Source: Myroides odoratus (GTDB taxonomy: Bacteria; Bacteroidota; Bacteroidia; Flavobacteriales; Flavobacteriaceae). Taken from it: a stretch of DNA of 64,000 bases. The stretch covers positions 59,630 through 123,629 of the forward strand of contig NZ_LROZ01000011.1 in the NCBI RefSeq assembly GCF_001549985.1. Direction: 5' to 3'. Shown piece after piece: positions 8,622 to 17,784 of this stretch. The notes under the pieces are model-generated. The model was given only the letters and a program-made list of their open reading frames with translations. It had not been told where the DNA came from and did no database searches. Both the position numbers and the translations under genes were made by a program. Within the stretch, counting starts at the first letter, position 1; every line of letters begins with the position of its first letter.

Positions 8622-9890
8622 TTATTTCAACACCTCTTTGGCAACTGCTCCAGTTCCATCTAATTGCTTCTCATCTACAGATAATCCTAAGATTTTTGCA
8701 ATCATTGGATAGATGTGTACATTCTCAAACGATTTGATTGTATGCTTCTCTTTGATATTCGGTCCAACAGCCATAAATAACGCATGCATTTCTTTCACCT
8801 TTGCAGGGTCAAAACCGTGACTTCCAGCCAAAGGTCTATTCGTAAAGTAATACGGAGCATGGGCAGTCAATACAATATCACCTACTCGATTATAACGATC
8901 ATCTTTCGATCCGAAGTGATACTCTTGAGGTAAATTATCTTTTAGATGCACCTCCATTAATTTAGGATCAATAGCTTTTTTTATCTTCTCATACCAAGTT
9001 TTAATCTTCTTCGGATCTTTGATAAATAAGCTTACATATGTTCCATTAGAAGCTACTGCCATTTCTTTTTCATCTACTTCGAAAGGCAATTTTAATAGCG
9101 TTTTTTGATCTAATTCTAACATTCCATGATCAGAAACGATAAATAAGTTAATTGGCAATCCTGAATCTTTAACTAAAGTATATAGTTTTTCCATGGCCTC
9201 ATCTACATACTGAACTGCTTTTTGAGTTTCCTCAGCGTCTGGGCCAAACTGGTGTCCGGCATGATCCACTTCAGGCATATAAAACGTAATGAAATGCGGT
9301 CGTTTTTCTGCGGGTAATTTCAACCATTCTTTTACTTGTACTAAACGACTATCGATATCCGATTTTTCTGAATATTTGTAATAATAGGTTGGTAGTACTT
9401 TTTGAATTGGTGCCTCAGATCCTGGCCAATAGTAACAAGCACTCAACATGCCTTGTTGTTCTGCTAGTACCCATAGCGGAGTACCACCATACCATTTCGC
9501 ATCCGTAACGGCCTTTGCATTACCCAATGAATAGCGTTCTTCCGTATTTCTGTCGTACATGTTATTTCCAACCAAACCATGATGTCCAGGATACATCCCC
9601 GTCACAATAGAATAATGGTTTGGAAAAGTAACAGAAGGATACGAAGGGATTAGCGATTCTGCTTTAGTTCCCAAATTCGCTAGTTCAGCTAAAAACTTCG
9701 CCTCGTGTTTTTCAATATAATCATAGCGAAACCCATCCAAGGAAACTAAAATAACATAAGGACTTTCTTCGCTCTTTGGATCATTTTTTCTTTCTTCTAT
9801 AACCAGTTGCTTCTCTATTTCTTGGGCTTGCAAGGCAAAACTTCCCCCTACAAGAAATAAAGTCATCAAGGATAATGCTAATTTTTTCAT
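8622..9890 (-). CDS. NPP-type nucleotide pyrophosphatase/phosphodiesterase (alkaline phosphatase superfamily)
   Basis: A 422-residue secreted enzyme with a signal peptide (about residues 1-22, ending ALQAQ). It carries the metal and nucleophile pattern of type I phosphodiesterases (PF01663): Asp52 in SLDGF, nucleophile Thr88 in SVTFPNHYS, Asp209 and His213 in DHAGHQ, Asp254-His255 in SDHGM and His358 in GSHGF. Such enzymes hydrolyse phosphodiester or pyrophosphate bonds of nucleotides or phospholipid head groups in the periplasm or outside the cell. All catalytic positions are present, so it should be active; the substrate is not determined. It is a single-gene unit convergent with the MACPF gene. 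Confidence 0.85.
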   Translation of the reverse strand: MKKLALSLMTLFLVGGSFALQAQEIEKQLVIEERKNDPKSEESPYVILVSLDGFRYDYIEKHEAKFLAELANLGTKAESLIPSYPSVTFPNHYSIVTGMYPGHHGLVGNNMYDRNTEERYSLGNAKAVTDAKWYGGTPLWVLAEQQGMLSACYYWPGSEAPIQKVLPTYYYKYSEKSDIDSRLVQVKEWLKLPAEKRPHFITFYMPEVDHAGHQFGPDAEETQKAVQYVDEAMEKLYTLVKDSGLPINLFIVSDHGMLELDQKTLLKLPFEVDEKEMAVASNGTYVSLFIKDPKKIKTWYEKIKKAIDPKLMEVHLKDNLPQEYHFGSKDDRYNRVGDIVLTAHAPYYFTNRPLAGSHGFDPAKVKEMHALFMAVGPNIKEKHTIKSFENVHIYPMIAKILGLSVDEKQLDGTGAVAKEVLK

Positions 9891-9984
9891 GTCTACTGAA
9901 ATTTATAATTTCAAATATCACCAGATAAATTCACTCCCCCAAAGGAATTGCTTACTTTTAGCATTTAATTAAAAGATACGCCAG

Positions 9985-10779
9985 ATGAAAACGATAGGAA
10001 TACTAGGTTGTGGTTGGTTGGGTTTACACCTAAACCACTATCTTCAAGATAAACAATACACCATCAAAGGATCGACAACAAGTGAGGCTAAAATACCTGA
10101 ATTACGAGCTGCCAACATAGATCCTTATCTTGTGAATTTACAAGAACCAGACGAAGAACAAATCCAACTCTTTTTAAAAGATGTAGACGTGTTAGTCATT
10201 ACTATTCCTCCCATTCGAGGAGAAGAAAGTGACTTATATGCCCGTAGTTTTGAGCGATTAATTCCTTATCTTAAACAACAAGGCGTACAACAAGTCATGA
10301 TGATGAGTTCTGTTTCCGTATATAGCCCTCAAGAACAAGAAGTAACAGAAGAAAGTGTAGACTACAGCAACGATCCGACAAGCAAACAGATTTTAGCTGC
10401 TGAACAACTATTGTTGAACACCAATGAAATCACAAGTTGTATTTTGCGCTTAGGAGGATTATTTGGTCCAGATCGCAAACCGGTGCGTTATATTGTGAAC
10501 CGTGGCGTTCTAGACAACCCCGATTTGCCTGTGAACATGATTCACATTCGCGATATTGTAGCCTTTACGGCGGCTCTACTTGCCCAAGGATTAACCACCA
10601 CTACAATATACAATTTAGTATCTCCTCATTACAAGAATCGTTTAGACTATTACACCCAAGAAGCGGAGGAATTAGATTTAACTCTCCCTCCACTAGGAGA
10701 AAACGATTGGAAAACCTATCGCAAAATTACAGGCGATAAAATTGTTCAACAAACGGGTATACCTTACCAAACGCTATAA
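9985..10779 (+). CDS. NAD(P)-dependent epimerase-like SDR protein (YeeZ-like)
   Basis: A 264-residue extended short-chain dehydrogenase/reductase-like protein. The N-terminal Rossmann motif is GCGWLG (residues 8-13), followed by a strand ending GSTTS, and MMSSVSVY near residue 110 holds the SSxSVY part of the active-site region. Length and the ILGCGWLG start match the YeeZ group, which is widely conserved but has no confirmed substrate. A TACTTTTA element resembling the -7 box lies about 30 bases upstream. It stands alone, divergent from the NPP gene and convergent with the CoA-transferase genes. Confidence 0.75.
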   Translation: MKTIGILGCGWLGLHLNHYLQDKQYTIKGSTTSEAKIPELRAANIDPYLVNLQEPDEEQIQLFLKDVDVLVITIPPIRGEESDLYARSFERLIPYLKQQGVQQVMMMSSVSVYSPQEQEVTEESVDYSNDPTSKQILAAEQLLLNTNEITSCILRLGGLFGPDRKPVRYIVNRGVLDNPDLPVNMIHIRDIVAFTAALLAQGLTTTTIYNLVSPHYKNRLDYYTQEAEELDLTLPPLGENDWKTYRKITGDKIVQQTGIPYQTL

Positions 10780-10780
10780 A

Positions 10781-10805
10781 AAAAGGAGGTTTAAAACCTC
10801 CTTTT
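10781..10805. terminator. Bidirectional terminator between the epimerase and scoB
   Basis: A nearly perfect palindrome, AAAAGGAGG and CCTCCTTTT around a 7-base loop, lies directly after the epimerase stop codon and just past the end of scoB. The flanking A and T runs make it usable on both strands. Confidence 0.85.
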
Positions 10806-10809
10806 CTAT

Positions 10810-11466
10810 TTAATCTATATTCATTTCTGGAATATCTCCTTCAATAATTAGCGTTACCTCTGTTGCTTTGATAATATCTTCCACAGAAACACCTGGTGCT
10901 CGTTCTAAAAGCTTCATTCCATTCGGTGTCACTTCCATTACCGCTAACTCCGTAACGATCTTTTTTACACATCCTACTCCCGTTAATGGCAAAGAACATT
11001 CTTTTAAGATTTTTGATTCACCTGCTTTATTCACGTGCATCATCGCCACGATAATATTTTCAGCAGATGCAACTAAATCCATTGCTCCTCCCATTCCTTT
11101 TACCATTTTACCTGGAATTTTCCAGTTGGCAATATCTCCCTTTTCAGAAACCTCCATCGCTCCTAAAATAGTCAAGTCTACGTGTTTTCCTCTGATCATA
11201 CCGAAGCTCGTTGACGAATCAAAGAAAGACGCCCCTGGTAAAGTGGTTATCGTTTGTTTTCCTGCGTTAATTAAGTCCGCGTCTTCTTCTCCTTCATAAG
11301 GAAATGGTCCCATCCCTAAAACGCCGTTTTCGCTTTGAAAATCAACATTCATTCCTTCTGGTACATAATTCGCTACAAGTGTTGGGATACCTATACCTAG
11401 GTTTACAAAAAATCCATCTTGTAATTCTTTTGCAATTCGCTTTGCAATACCTACTTTATCTAACAT
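10810..11466 (-). CDS. scoB: 3-oxoacid CoA-transferase, beta subunit
   Basis: The 218-residue protein is the B subunit of a class I CoA-transferase. The motif [10 protein letters not shown] places the catalytic glutamate at residue 46, which forms the glutamyl-CoA thioester intermediate; the glycine-rich GIGIPTL is at about 24-30. With the A subunit (28 bases upstream) it moves CoA between succinyl-CoA and acetoacetate or a related 3-oxoacid, feeding ketone or branched-chain breakdown products into acetyl-CoA. Length is normal for the family. The succinyl-CoA:acetoacetate form is the most likely, but the acid specificity cannot be read with certainty. Confidence 0.9.
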   Translation of the reverse strand: MLDKVGIAKRIAKELQDGFFVNLGIGIPTLVANYVPEGMNVDFQSENGVLGMGPFPYEGEEDADLINAGKQTITTLPGASFFDSSTSFGMIRGKHVDLTILGAMEVSEKGDIANWKIPGKMVKGMGGAMDLVASAENIIVAMMHVNKAGESKILKECSLPLTGVGCVKKIVTELAVMEVTPNGMKLLERAPGVSVEDIIKATEVTLIIEGDIPEMNID

Positions 11467-11494
11467 AATTTCTTTTTAAACGGTTGGTGGGTTA

Positions 11495-12193
11495 CTATCT
11501 TTGACGTACAGTGCGTTGTTCAATTCTCTTTTCATATTTTTCACCTTGAAAAATACGTTTTACGAAAATACCAGGCACATGAATTTCATTTGGATCTAGT
11601 GTTCCAATTGGCACTAATTCTTCTACCTCAGCAACTGTAATTTTTCCAGCACCTGCCATACATTCATTAAAGTTTCTTGCTGTTCCCTTAAAAATTAAGT
11701 TCCCAGCCTCATCTCCTTTCCATGCTTTTACAATGGCAAAATCTGCGTCAAAAGCTTCTTCTAAAATATGAGGTTTTCCATTGAAAACACGTACTTCTTT
11801 TCCTTCTGCTACTTCCGTTCCATAACCAGCTGGAGTGAAAAAAGCGGGAATTCCCATCTTAGCAGCTCTACATTTTTCTGCTAAAGTTCCTTGTGGAGTC
11901 AACTCTACATTCAGTTCTCCTGACAGCATTTGACGTTCAAACTCTGCATTTTCACCAACATAGGATGAAATCATCTTATCAATTTGGTGTTTTTGCAACA
12001 ACAAACCTAGACCAAAATCATCTACACCTGCATTATTAGAAATACACGTTAAGCCTTTAATATTCTTGCGAACAAGCTCTGCGATTGAGTTTTCAGGTAT
12101 TCCACACAATCCAAAACCACCAAGCATTATCGTCATATTATCTTGAACATCAGCTAATGCTTCCTGAACATTGGCTACTTTTTTGTTTATCAT
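11495..12193 (-). CDS. scoA: 3-oxoacid CoA-transferase, alpha subunit
   Basis: A 232-residue A subunit of the same enzyme. It begins with the class I CoA-transferase pattern [10 protein letters not shown] (about residues 25-34) and carries [17 protein letters not shown] and FFTPAGYGT, all usual landmarks of the alpha chain. It is the first gene of a two-gene operon with scoB; the subunits assemble to a heterotetramer in the cytoplasm. A terminator separates it from the PBP1A gene upstream, so it has its own promoter in 12194-12225, where no clear -7 box is seen. Confidence 0.9.
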   Translation of the reverse strand: MINKKVANVQEALADVQDNMTIMLGGFGLCGIPENSIAELVRKNIKGLTCISNNAGVDDFGLGLLLQKHQIDKMISSYVGENAEFERQMLSGELNVELTPQGTLAEKCRAAKMGIPAFFTPAGYGTEVAEGKEVRVFNGKPHILEEAFDADFAIVKAWKGDEAGNLIFKGTARNFNECMAGAGKITVAEVEELVPIGTLDPNEIHVPGIFVKRIFQGEKYEKRIEQRTVRQR

Positions 12194-12225
12194 AATCTTT
12201 GGTTTAATTAACTGCTCTAAAGTAT

Positions 12226-12255
12226 AAAAAAAACGCCTTTAAAAAAAGGCGTTTT
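12226..12255 (-). terminator. Terminator of the PSP1-gldH-PBP1A operon
   Basis: AAAACGCC and GGCGTTTT pair around an A-rich loop, and on the minus strand the hairpin runs into eight T residues. It lies 6 bases after the PBP1A stop codon. Confidence 0.8.
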
Positions 12256-12260
12256 CAATA

Positions 12261-14561
12261 TTAGAAATCAAATTCATTTGTGTCTAGTCCTTCGTCTTCC
12301 GTCTCGGCTTCTTGCACAATTTTTGTACAATCTACTCGAATGGATAATCCTTCTGGAACTTCAAAAGCAGATTTAGAAACATGTAATGTTTTATCTGCGT
12401 AACATTTATTCATAAACAAGCCCCAAACTGGTAATGCCATCGTTGCTCCTTGTCCATATAACATGGTTTTAAAGTGAGCGGCGCGATCATCATTACCTAC
12501 CCAAACACCCGTTGCTAAATTGGGAACCATTCCAATAAACCAACCGTCACTATTGTTCTGTGTCGTTCCAGTTTTACCTGCGATTGGATTCGTAAATTTA
12601 TAAGGGTGACCAGTTACTCGTTTATATCCTGGACCTTGCCACGTCGTTCTCAAACGCACCCCAGAACCACTTTCTGTAACTCCTTCCAGTAGTTTTACTA
12701 CCGTGTAAGCCACATCTTTGCTCAATACATCTTTTGTTTCTGGCACAGCATTAAATAAGATAACGCCATTTTTATCTTCAATTCTCGTTACGAAAACAGG
12801 CTTCACATAAATTCCTTGGTTCGCAAACGTACTGTAAGCTGCTACCATATCACTTACGGTAATATCAACTGCACCCAACGCAATAGCTGGACTTTGTGGG
12901 ATATCTGCTGATACACCCAAATCTCTAGTCATATTTACTACCGCTTTCGGTCCTACTTTATCCATCAACTTAGCTGTAACAGTATTCACTGATCCCGCTA
13001 AGGCTTGCTTTAACGTCATGATTCCTTTGTAACTTCTATTTGAGTTTTGAGGAGACCAATCTTGGCTAATTCCATATCTACCTTTTGGCATTGTAAATGG
13101 TGAATCGATAATGGAATCACAAGGAGAATAATGCAATTGTTCAATCGCTGTCGCGTATACAAATGGCTTAAATACAGACCCTACTTGTCTAGCTCCTTGC
13201 CCAACGTGATCATATTGAAAATGTTTATAGTTGATTCCTCCAACCCAAGCCTTAATATGACCGGTTTGTGGTTCCATCGACATCAATCCTGTTTGCAAGA
13301 AATGCTTGTAATAAATAATAGAATCTCTTGGTGTCATCATCGTATCAATTTCTCCTTTCCAAGAGAAGATACGCATCTCTGTTTTTACTTTGAAAGAATT
13401 CAGGATTTCCTCTTCCGATTTACCTTGTTCTTTCATTTGACGCCAACGTTCTGATGTTTTCATCGCACGATTAATAATCGCCTCTGTTTCTTTATCATTA
13501 ATATTAAAAAACGGTGCATTTTTATTGTTCTTTTGCTGGATGAAGAACTCCTCTTGTAAATTACTGATGTGTTCTTGTACCGCTTCTTCCGCATATTTTT
13601 GCATACGCGAATCGATAGAAACATAAATTTTTAAACCATCTCTATAAATATCGTAGGTTGTTCCGTCTTTTTTCGGGTTTTCTTTCACCCAACGGCGCAT
13701 ATAATCGCGTAAATACTCTCTAAAATAGGTCGCAATTCCCTCTCTGTGACTTTCTGGTGTAAAGTGTAAAGACAAAGGAAGTTCTTGCATACGAAGACTT
13801 TCTTCTTTCGTAATGAAGTCATTTTTTGCCATTTGGTGCAAAACGACATTACGTCTTTTCTGTACTAATTCAGGTCTACGTACAGGGTTAAAATAAGCCG
13901 GATTCTGAAGCATTCCTACTAACATAGCCGCTTCATCAATAGTTAAATCTTTCGGCTCTTTACCTAAGTATACTTTTGCTGCCGAACGAATTCCAACTGC
14001 ATTATTTACGAAATCTGCTTTGTTCAAATACATCGTCAAGATTTCCTCTTTGGTATATTGGCGCTCTAATTTAATCGCAATAACCCATTCTTTTGCTTTT
14101 TGTGCAATACGTTTCGCTAAGTTACGAGATCCTTCCCCGTGAAATAACAATTTAGCGAGCTGTTGTGTAATTGTACTTGCACCACCACTACTTCCTACAG
14201 AAGTCACGGCACGTAAAGTCCCTCTAGCATCAATACCAGAGTGACCATAAAAACGCTCATCTTCTGTTGCAATCAACGCTTGCACCAAATGAGGAGGCAA
14301 ATCGTCATAGTTTACAGGAACGCGATTTTCTAAATAGAATTTCCCAATCGTCTTTCCGTCTGAAGAAATGATTTCGGTTGCCACGTTACTTGAAGGGTTT
14401 TCCAACTCATCAAACGTAGGCATTGCTCCAAAAACTCCCCAAGAAGCACAAAGGAAAAATAGTACTATAGCCACACCCAACCCAAAAAAGGCGATCCAAA
14501 AAGCAGATACATACTTTTTGAAATTAGCGGCATTTTTATTCGTTTGTTTTTTGTTTTTCAT
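12261..14561 (-). CDS. mrcA: Class A penicillin-binding protein 1A (transglycosylase/transpeptidase)
   Basis: This 766-residue bifunctional peptidoglycan synthase has a cytoplasmic N-terminus and one membrane anchor (about residues 20-45). The glycosyltransferase domain follows, with catalytic Glu100 in TEDERFYGHSG and ASTITQQLAKLLF, then the penicillin-binding transpeptidase domain with Ser462-x-x-Lys465 (GSVFKP), SVN at 524-526 and KTGT at 663-666. All active-site motifs are intact. It polymerises and cross-links the cell wall in the periplasm. It is the last gene of an operon with the PSP1 gene and gldH, 15 bases after gldH. E. coli symbol used by family analogy. Confidence 0.9.
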   Translation of the reverse strand: MKNKKQTNKNAANFKKYVSAFWIAFFGLGVAIVLFFLCASWGVFGAMPTFDELENPSSNVATEIISSDGKTIGKFYLENRVPVNYDDLPPHLVQALIATEDERFYGHSGIDARGTLRAVTSVGSSGGASTITQQLAKLLFHGEGSRNLAKRIAQKAKEWVIAIKLERQYTKEEILTMYLNKADFVNNAVGIRSAAKVYLGKEPKDLTIDEAAMLVGMLQNPAYFNPVRRPELVQKRRNVVLHQMAKNDFITKEESLRMQELPLSLHFTPESHREGIATYFREYLRDYMRRWVKENPKKDGTTYDIYRDGLKIYVSIDSRMQKYAEEAVQEHISNLQEEFFIQQKNNKNAPFFNINDKETEAIINRAMKTSERWRQMKEQGKSEEEILNSFKVKTEMRIFSWKGEIDTMMTPRDSIIYYKHFLQTGLMSMEPQTGHIKAWVGGINYKHFQYDHVGQGARQVGSVFKPFVYATAIEQLHYSPCDSIIDSPFTMPKGRYGISQDWSPQNSNRSYKGIMTLKQALAGSVNTVTAKLMDKVGPKAVVNMTRDLGVSADIPQSPAIALGAVDITVSDMVAAYSTFANQGIYVKPVFVTRIEDKNGVILFNAVPETKDVLSKDVAYTVVKLLEGVTESGSGVRLRTTWQGPGYKRVTGHPYKFTNPIAGKTGTTQNNSDGWFIGMVPNLATGVWVGNDDRAAHFKTMLYGQGATMALPVWGLFMNKCYADKTLHVSKSAFEVPEGLSIRVDCTKIVQEAETEDEGLDTNEFDF

Positions 14562-14576
14562 ACAACTTTAAAAAAC

Positions 14577-15071
14577 TTATTCTGCTTTTTCGATTCTCAA
14601 TCCAACTTCACTTACCCCTTGTAAGGCAGGGACACCTTCTACCTCTCCTAGTGCTCTAACAGCTTGTTCTACTGTCATTTTATACTTTCCAGTTTCGTTG
14701 AAGATGTAGTGTTCTTTCAACCACAATGTACTCTCTTTCACATCTGAAAAACCATTCCCTAACAGTGCACCATTAGGATCAGCCATTTGAAATTGAATCG
14801 TATCAATTACAATAGCTGTACTAGGTTTGTAAATTTTAAAAATCACAAACATATTACTGTATGGATACTCATTATTTACTCGGACATTCATAAACAAATT
14901 ATGAGCCGTCAATGTATCTTGTACATCCCAAACAAAGGTCTTCACGTCGTTTTTCTCCCAGACCCCTTTCGTGGGTTGGTACTCATCAAAAACTACTTTG
15001 CTATCGTGTTTACAGCTAATAAACAAGCATAACAAAAAACTCAAAGCTAAATAAAGACTATTTATTTTCAC
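14577..15071 (-). CDS. gldH: Gliding motility lipoprotein GldH (GTG start)
   Basis: A lipoprotein of about 164 residues from the GTG at 15069-15071: the start reads VKINSLYLAL, then FISC with lipidated Cys20. A longer frame back to 15188 lies inside the PSP1 gene tail and would destroy the signal peptide, so the GTG is preferred. Blocks VKTFVWDVQDT, YPYSNMFVI and LWLKEHYIFNETGKY, together with length, match GldH, an essential gliding lipoprotein of Flavobacterium whose molecular role is not known. The start overlaps the stop codon of the PSP1 gene by 14 bases, implying translational coupling. The gene order PSP1-gldH-PBP1A supports the assignment. Confidence 0.85.
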   Translation of the reverse strand: MKINSLYLALSFLLCLFISCKHDSKVVFDEYQPTKGVWEKNDVKTFVWDVQDTLTAHNLFMNVRVNNEYPYSNMFVIFKIYKPSTAIVIDTIQFQMADPNGALLGNGFSDVKESTLWLKEHYIFNETGKYKMTVEQAVRALGEVEGVPALQGVSEVGLRIEKAE

Positions 15072-16686
15072 CGTCTTGTTTATTTGTTGGGTTTGTATTC
15101 GGGTTTGTTGGTCGAGGTTTTCTCGGTTTTGGTTTATTGGATCTCGGTTTTTGATTCTTGCCTTGGTTTTCCTCAGTTCCTTGTTCATTCCCTGATTTAG
15201 GCTCTCTATTACCGCCTTTTTTATCCAATTTGCCCTCAGATTTACCCTCTACTCTTTCATTTCGATCCGCCGGTTTTCGCGTTGATCGACCTTCTGTTTT
15301 GCGTTCTGGTCTACCTTCTGCTCTTTCGTTGCGATCTTCTGCTTTGCGCTCAGGTCTACCTTCCGTTTTACGTTCTGGTCTACCCTCCGTTTTGCGTTCT
15401 CCCTCCTTGCTTACCGGTCTATCTTTACCATCTGCATTTTTAGCAGGCCTATTCTTTGGTCTGCGTTTTCTATCTTCTCTTGCATTTGAGGCATCCTTAT
15501 CTTCGGCTCCTTTGGCTTCTGCCCCTCTAGCAGGTGCATTGCCTTCTCGCTCTCCGGATTTACCTTTTGCCTTGGTATTTTTTCTTTTTCGCTTTGGTTG
15601 ATCAAAACGCGTTACACTATCTTGCTCTACTGCATTTTGGAAGTGATCTTTATCTGAAGGAATATCCTCGCTATAACTTTCAAGTTCATTTCCTTTTTCA
15701 TTCTGTGCATTTAACTCCAAGATCTCTTTCACTTGCTCTGTAGTCAATACATACCAATTGGCTGAATTATTAGCATAAGCAAACCACATTTGCCCTTTGA
15801 AAATATCTATTTTCTGACAAAAAGCAATTCCCTTCACTGTCATTAGTTTCGTATCTGAATCTGGCATATCTTTCAATGCCTCTAAATACGTATCCAATTC
15901 AAAATTTAAACAACATTTTAGTTTCCCACATTGTCCTGCTAATTTTTGTGGATTCAGGGACAATTGTTGGTAACGTGCTGCTGCTGTATTTACACTTCGA
16001 AAATCCGTCAGCCAAGTAGAGCAACACAATTCTCTTCCACAAGATCCAATACCGCCTAAGCGCGCTGCCTCTTGTCGGAAACCAACCTGTTTCATCTCGA
16101 TTCGAATGCTAAATTCTCTTGCAAATTCTTTAATTAACTGTCTAAAATCGACACGCTCACTAGCGGTATAATAAAATGTAGCTTTTGATCCATCACCTTG
16201 AAACTCAACATCAGATATTTTCATTTCTAGGTTCAAACTGATGGCAATCTCTCTTGCTCGCATTCGCACAGGTTCTTCTTTTTCGCGAACTTCCTGCCAA
16301 ATATCAATATCTTTTTGTGTTGCTTTGCGATAGATTTTTAGGATTTCTCCGTCTGGATCTGCTTTCTTTTTTTTCATTTGAACCTTAACCAGTTCACCGA
16401 CTAAAGAAACAATACCCACATCGTGTCCTGGGGAACTTTCAGTTGCAACAATATCTCCCATTGCTACTGTTATTCCACTTGGATAACGATAAAAATCTTT
16501 TCTTCCGTTCTTAAATCGAACCTCAACTATATCAAAGATGCTGTCTGAATTTGGATAAACCATATTTGACAACCAATCAAAAACTGCTAATTTATTACAG
16601 CTATCTGTTCCGCATGTTCCTTTACTCTGACACCCTCTGGGTACGCCATTACTATCTGTCTTCGTTGAACAATTTGTACAAGCCAT
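15058..16686 (-). CDS. PSP1-domain protein (RicT/YaaT-like) with long charged repeat tail
   Basis: A 542-residue cytoplasmic protein. The N-terminus is Cys-rich (CTNCS, GCQSKGTCGTDSC), the PSP1 domain spans about residues 45-330, with EVRFKNGRKDFYRYP, GSCGRELCCSTW and GKLKCCLNFE carrying paired cysteines. The PSP1 protein RicT (YaaT) of Bacillus forms an iron-sulphur complex affecting RNA processing; a similar role here is inference. From about residue 350 the protein is a low-complexity, highly charged tail of Lys, Arg, Glu and Gly, including repeats of the type ERKTEGRP. It heads an operon with gldH and the PBP1A gene. A near-match -7 element (TATCTTTA on the minus strand, 16756-16763) lies upstream. 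Confidence 0.8.
   Translation of the reverse strand: MACTNCSTKTDSNGVPRGCQSKGTCGTDSCNKLAVFDWLSNMVYPNSDSIFDIVEVRFKNGRKDFYRYPSGITVAMGDIVATESSPGHDVGIVSLVGELVKVQMKKKKADPDGEILKIYRKATQKDIDIWQEVREKEEPVRMRAREIAISLNLEMKISDVEFQGDGSKATFYYTASERVDFRQLIKEFAREFSIRIEMKQVGFRQEAARLGGIGSCGRELCCSTWLTDFRSVNTAAARYQQLSLNPQKLAGQCGKLKCCLNFELDTYLEALKDMPDSDTKLMTVKGIAFCQKIDIFKGQMWFAYANNSANWYVLTTEQVKEILELNAQNEKGNELESYSEDIPSDKDHFQNAVEQDSVTRFDQPKRKRKNTKAKGKSGEREGNAPARGAEAKGAEDKDASNAREDRKRRPKNRPAKNADGKDRPVSKEGERKTEGRPERKTEGRPERKAEDRNERAEGRPERKTEGRSTRKPADRNERVEGKSEGKLDKKGGNREPKSGNEQGTEENQGKNQKPRSNKPKPRKPRPTNPNTNPTNKQDGENK
15240..15405 (-). repeat. 24-bp coding repeats in the PSP1 tail
   Basis: The coding strand repeats units of about 24 bases encoding ERKTEGRP and variants (ERKAEDRN, ERAEGRP, STRKPADRN). 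Copies are imperfect. The number of units could vary between strains because they are direct in-frame repeats. Confidence 0.7.
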
Positions 16687-16988
16687 TTATATATTTATGT
16701 ATTTATATATTAATCCTTCTAAATTAAGAAGGAATTATTTTCTCACTTTTCGTTGTAAAGATACTATTTTTTTATAGGTTGATTGAAGATTTTTTTAGGA
16801 CAAACAATTCTCTGTTTCCTTGTAAAAAAAAGGAATAAGTCACAGATCGTTATTTTATTAGCTAAAAAAAGCAGTTAAAACCAATTGTGCTGTGCATTGG
16901 ATTACAATCGTTCAGCTATCAATCAGTGAATGCTCCTTACATATTAAACATTTATTTCTACTTTTGATGTTCACATATACAATTCTAC
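16687..16988. other. Divergent intergenic region between the PSP1 operon and mtnN
   Basis: The 302 bases hold the two outward promoters and no open frame or structured RNA that can be recognised. A short inverted repeat (CCTTCTAAATTAAGAAGG, 16713-16730) lies about 27 bases upstream of the PSP1 start. Confidence 0.5.
16937..16966 (+). promoter_or_regulatory. Promoter of mtnN
   Basis: The -7 element TACTTTTG (16959-16966) matches TAnnTTTG fully. TTA at 16937-16939 stands 19 bases upstream where a TTG is expected. The predicted start of transcription is about 18 bases before the ATG. Confidence 0.5.
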
Positions 16989-17747
16989 ATGAAGGAACAG
17001 ATCATAGGAATCATGGGGGCTATACCCCAAGAAGTCGATGGCATTATCGCTATTTTACAAGATAAAAAGACCATTACCCTTGGCAATCGCACCTACTACC
17101 AAGGCGTATTAGGCAAGCAAAACGTGGTGGTGGTTTATTCGCGCATTGGTAAAGTTGCTGCTTCTGCAACGGCTTCCGCCCTACTGTTGCGTTTTAATGT
17201 TAGTGAAATTATTTTTATTGGTGTTGCTGGAGGCATTGCTCCTCATATTGAAGTAGGCGATGTCATTGTTGCACGAGATTTAATTCAATATGATATGGAT
17301 GTATCTCCTTTGCGTCCACAATACGAAATTCCCTTGCTCAACAAGACGTATTTTGAAACAAGCGAAATGCGTTCTAAGCAAGTGATGCAACACATTGAAC
17401 GTTTTCTATCCCCTGATATCCTTTCTGCGAAGATTGCCCCTCAAGAATTGGATAAATTTGCAATCAAGCAACCCCAAGTTTACTTTGGGACGATTGCCAG
17501 TGGTGACCAATTTTTTTCCACGAATCAGCAAAAAGAAAATTTACAACAAGCACTTCCAGATGTACTATGTGTAGAAATGGAAGGAGCAGCAGTTGCCCAA
17601 GTCTGCTACGAGTACGGTATTCCTTGTACGGTAATTCGAACCATCTCAGACAAGGCGAATCAAGAAGCTAGTTTTAGCTTTGAATCCTTTGTAAAACAAG
17701 TATCACAAGTATACGGACAAGAAATTATTGAACAGCTGTTTCAATAA
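16989..17747 (+). CDS. mtnN: 5'-methylthioadenosine/S-adenosylhomocysteine nucleosidase
   Basis: A 252-residue member of the nucleoside phosphorylase superfamily. It splits methylthioadenosine and S-adenosylhomocysteine to adenine and the thio-sugar, in methionine salvage and removal of SAH. The N-terminal GIMGAIPQEVDGI includes the conserved catalytic glutamate (Glu15), then FIGVAGGI (ribose-site region), VEMEGAAVAQVCYEYG for substrate binding, and VIRTISDKAN with the catalytic aspartate. It is slightly longer than the usual 230 residues because of an insert between about 130 and 170. It is a single-gene unit. Confidence 0.9.
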   Translation: MKEQIIGIMGAIPQEVDGIIAILQDKKTITLGNRTYYQGVLGKQNVVVVYSRIGKVAASATASALLLRFNVSEIIFIGVAGGIAPHIEVGDVIVARDLIQYDMDVSPLRPQYEIPLLNKTYFETSEMRSKQVMQHIERFLSPDILSAKIAPQELDKFAIKQPQVYFGTIASGDQFFSTNQQKENLQQALPDVLCVEMEGAAVAQVCYEYGIPCTVIRTISDKANQEASFSFESFVKQVSQVYGQEIIEQLFQ

Positions 17748-17781
17748 AAAAAGAGGTAGCAGTAAGCTACCTCTTTTTTTT
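17746..17781. terminator. Bidirectional terminator after mtnN
   Basis: A 15-bp perfect stem (AAAAAAAGAGGTAGC with its complement) and loop AGTAA, flanked by A and T runs, lies between the convergent mtnN and EEP gene 1. Confidence 0.9.
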
Positions 17782-17784
17782 TGC

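Noticed and set aside
15072..15188. ATG-started longer form of GldH
   Set aside because: It would bury the lipoprotein signal behind 39 polar residues read from the PSP1 tail in another frame.
15158..15601. 147-codon plus-strand frame rich in Ser, Leu and Pro opposite the PSP1 tail
   Set aside because: It is the mirror of the charged repeat on the coding strand, without a plausible start or family match.
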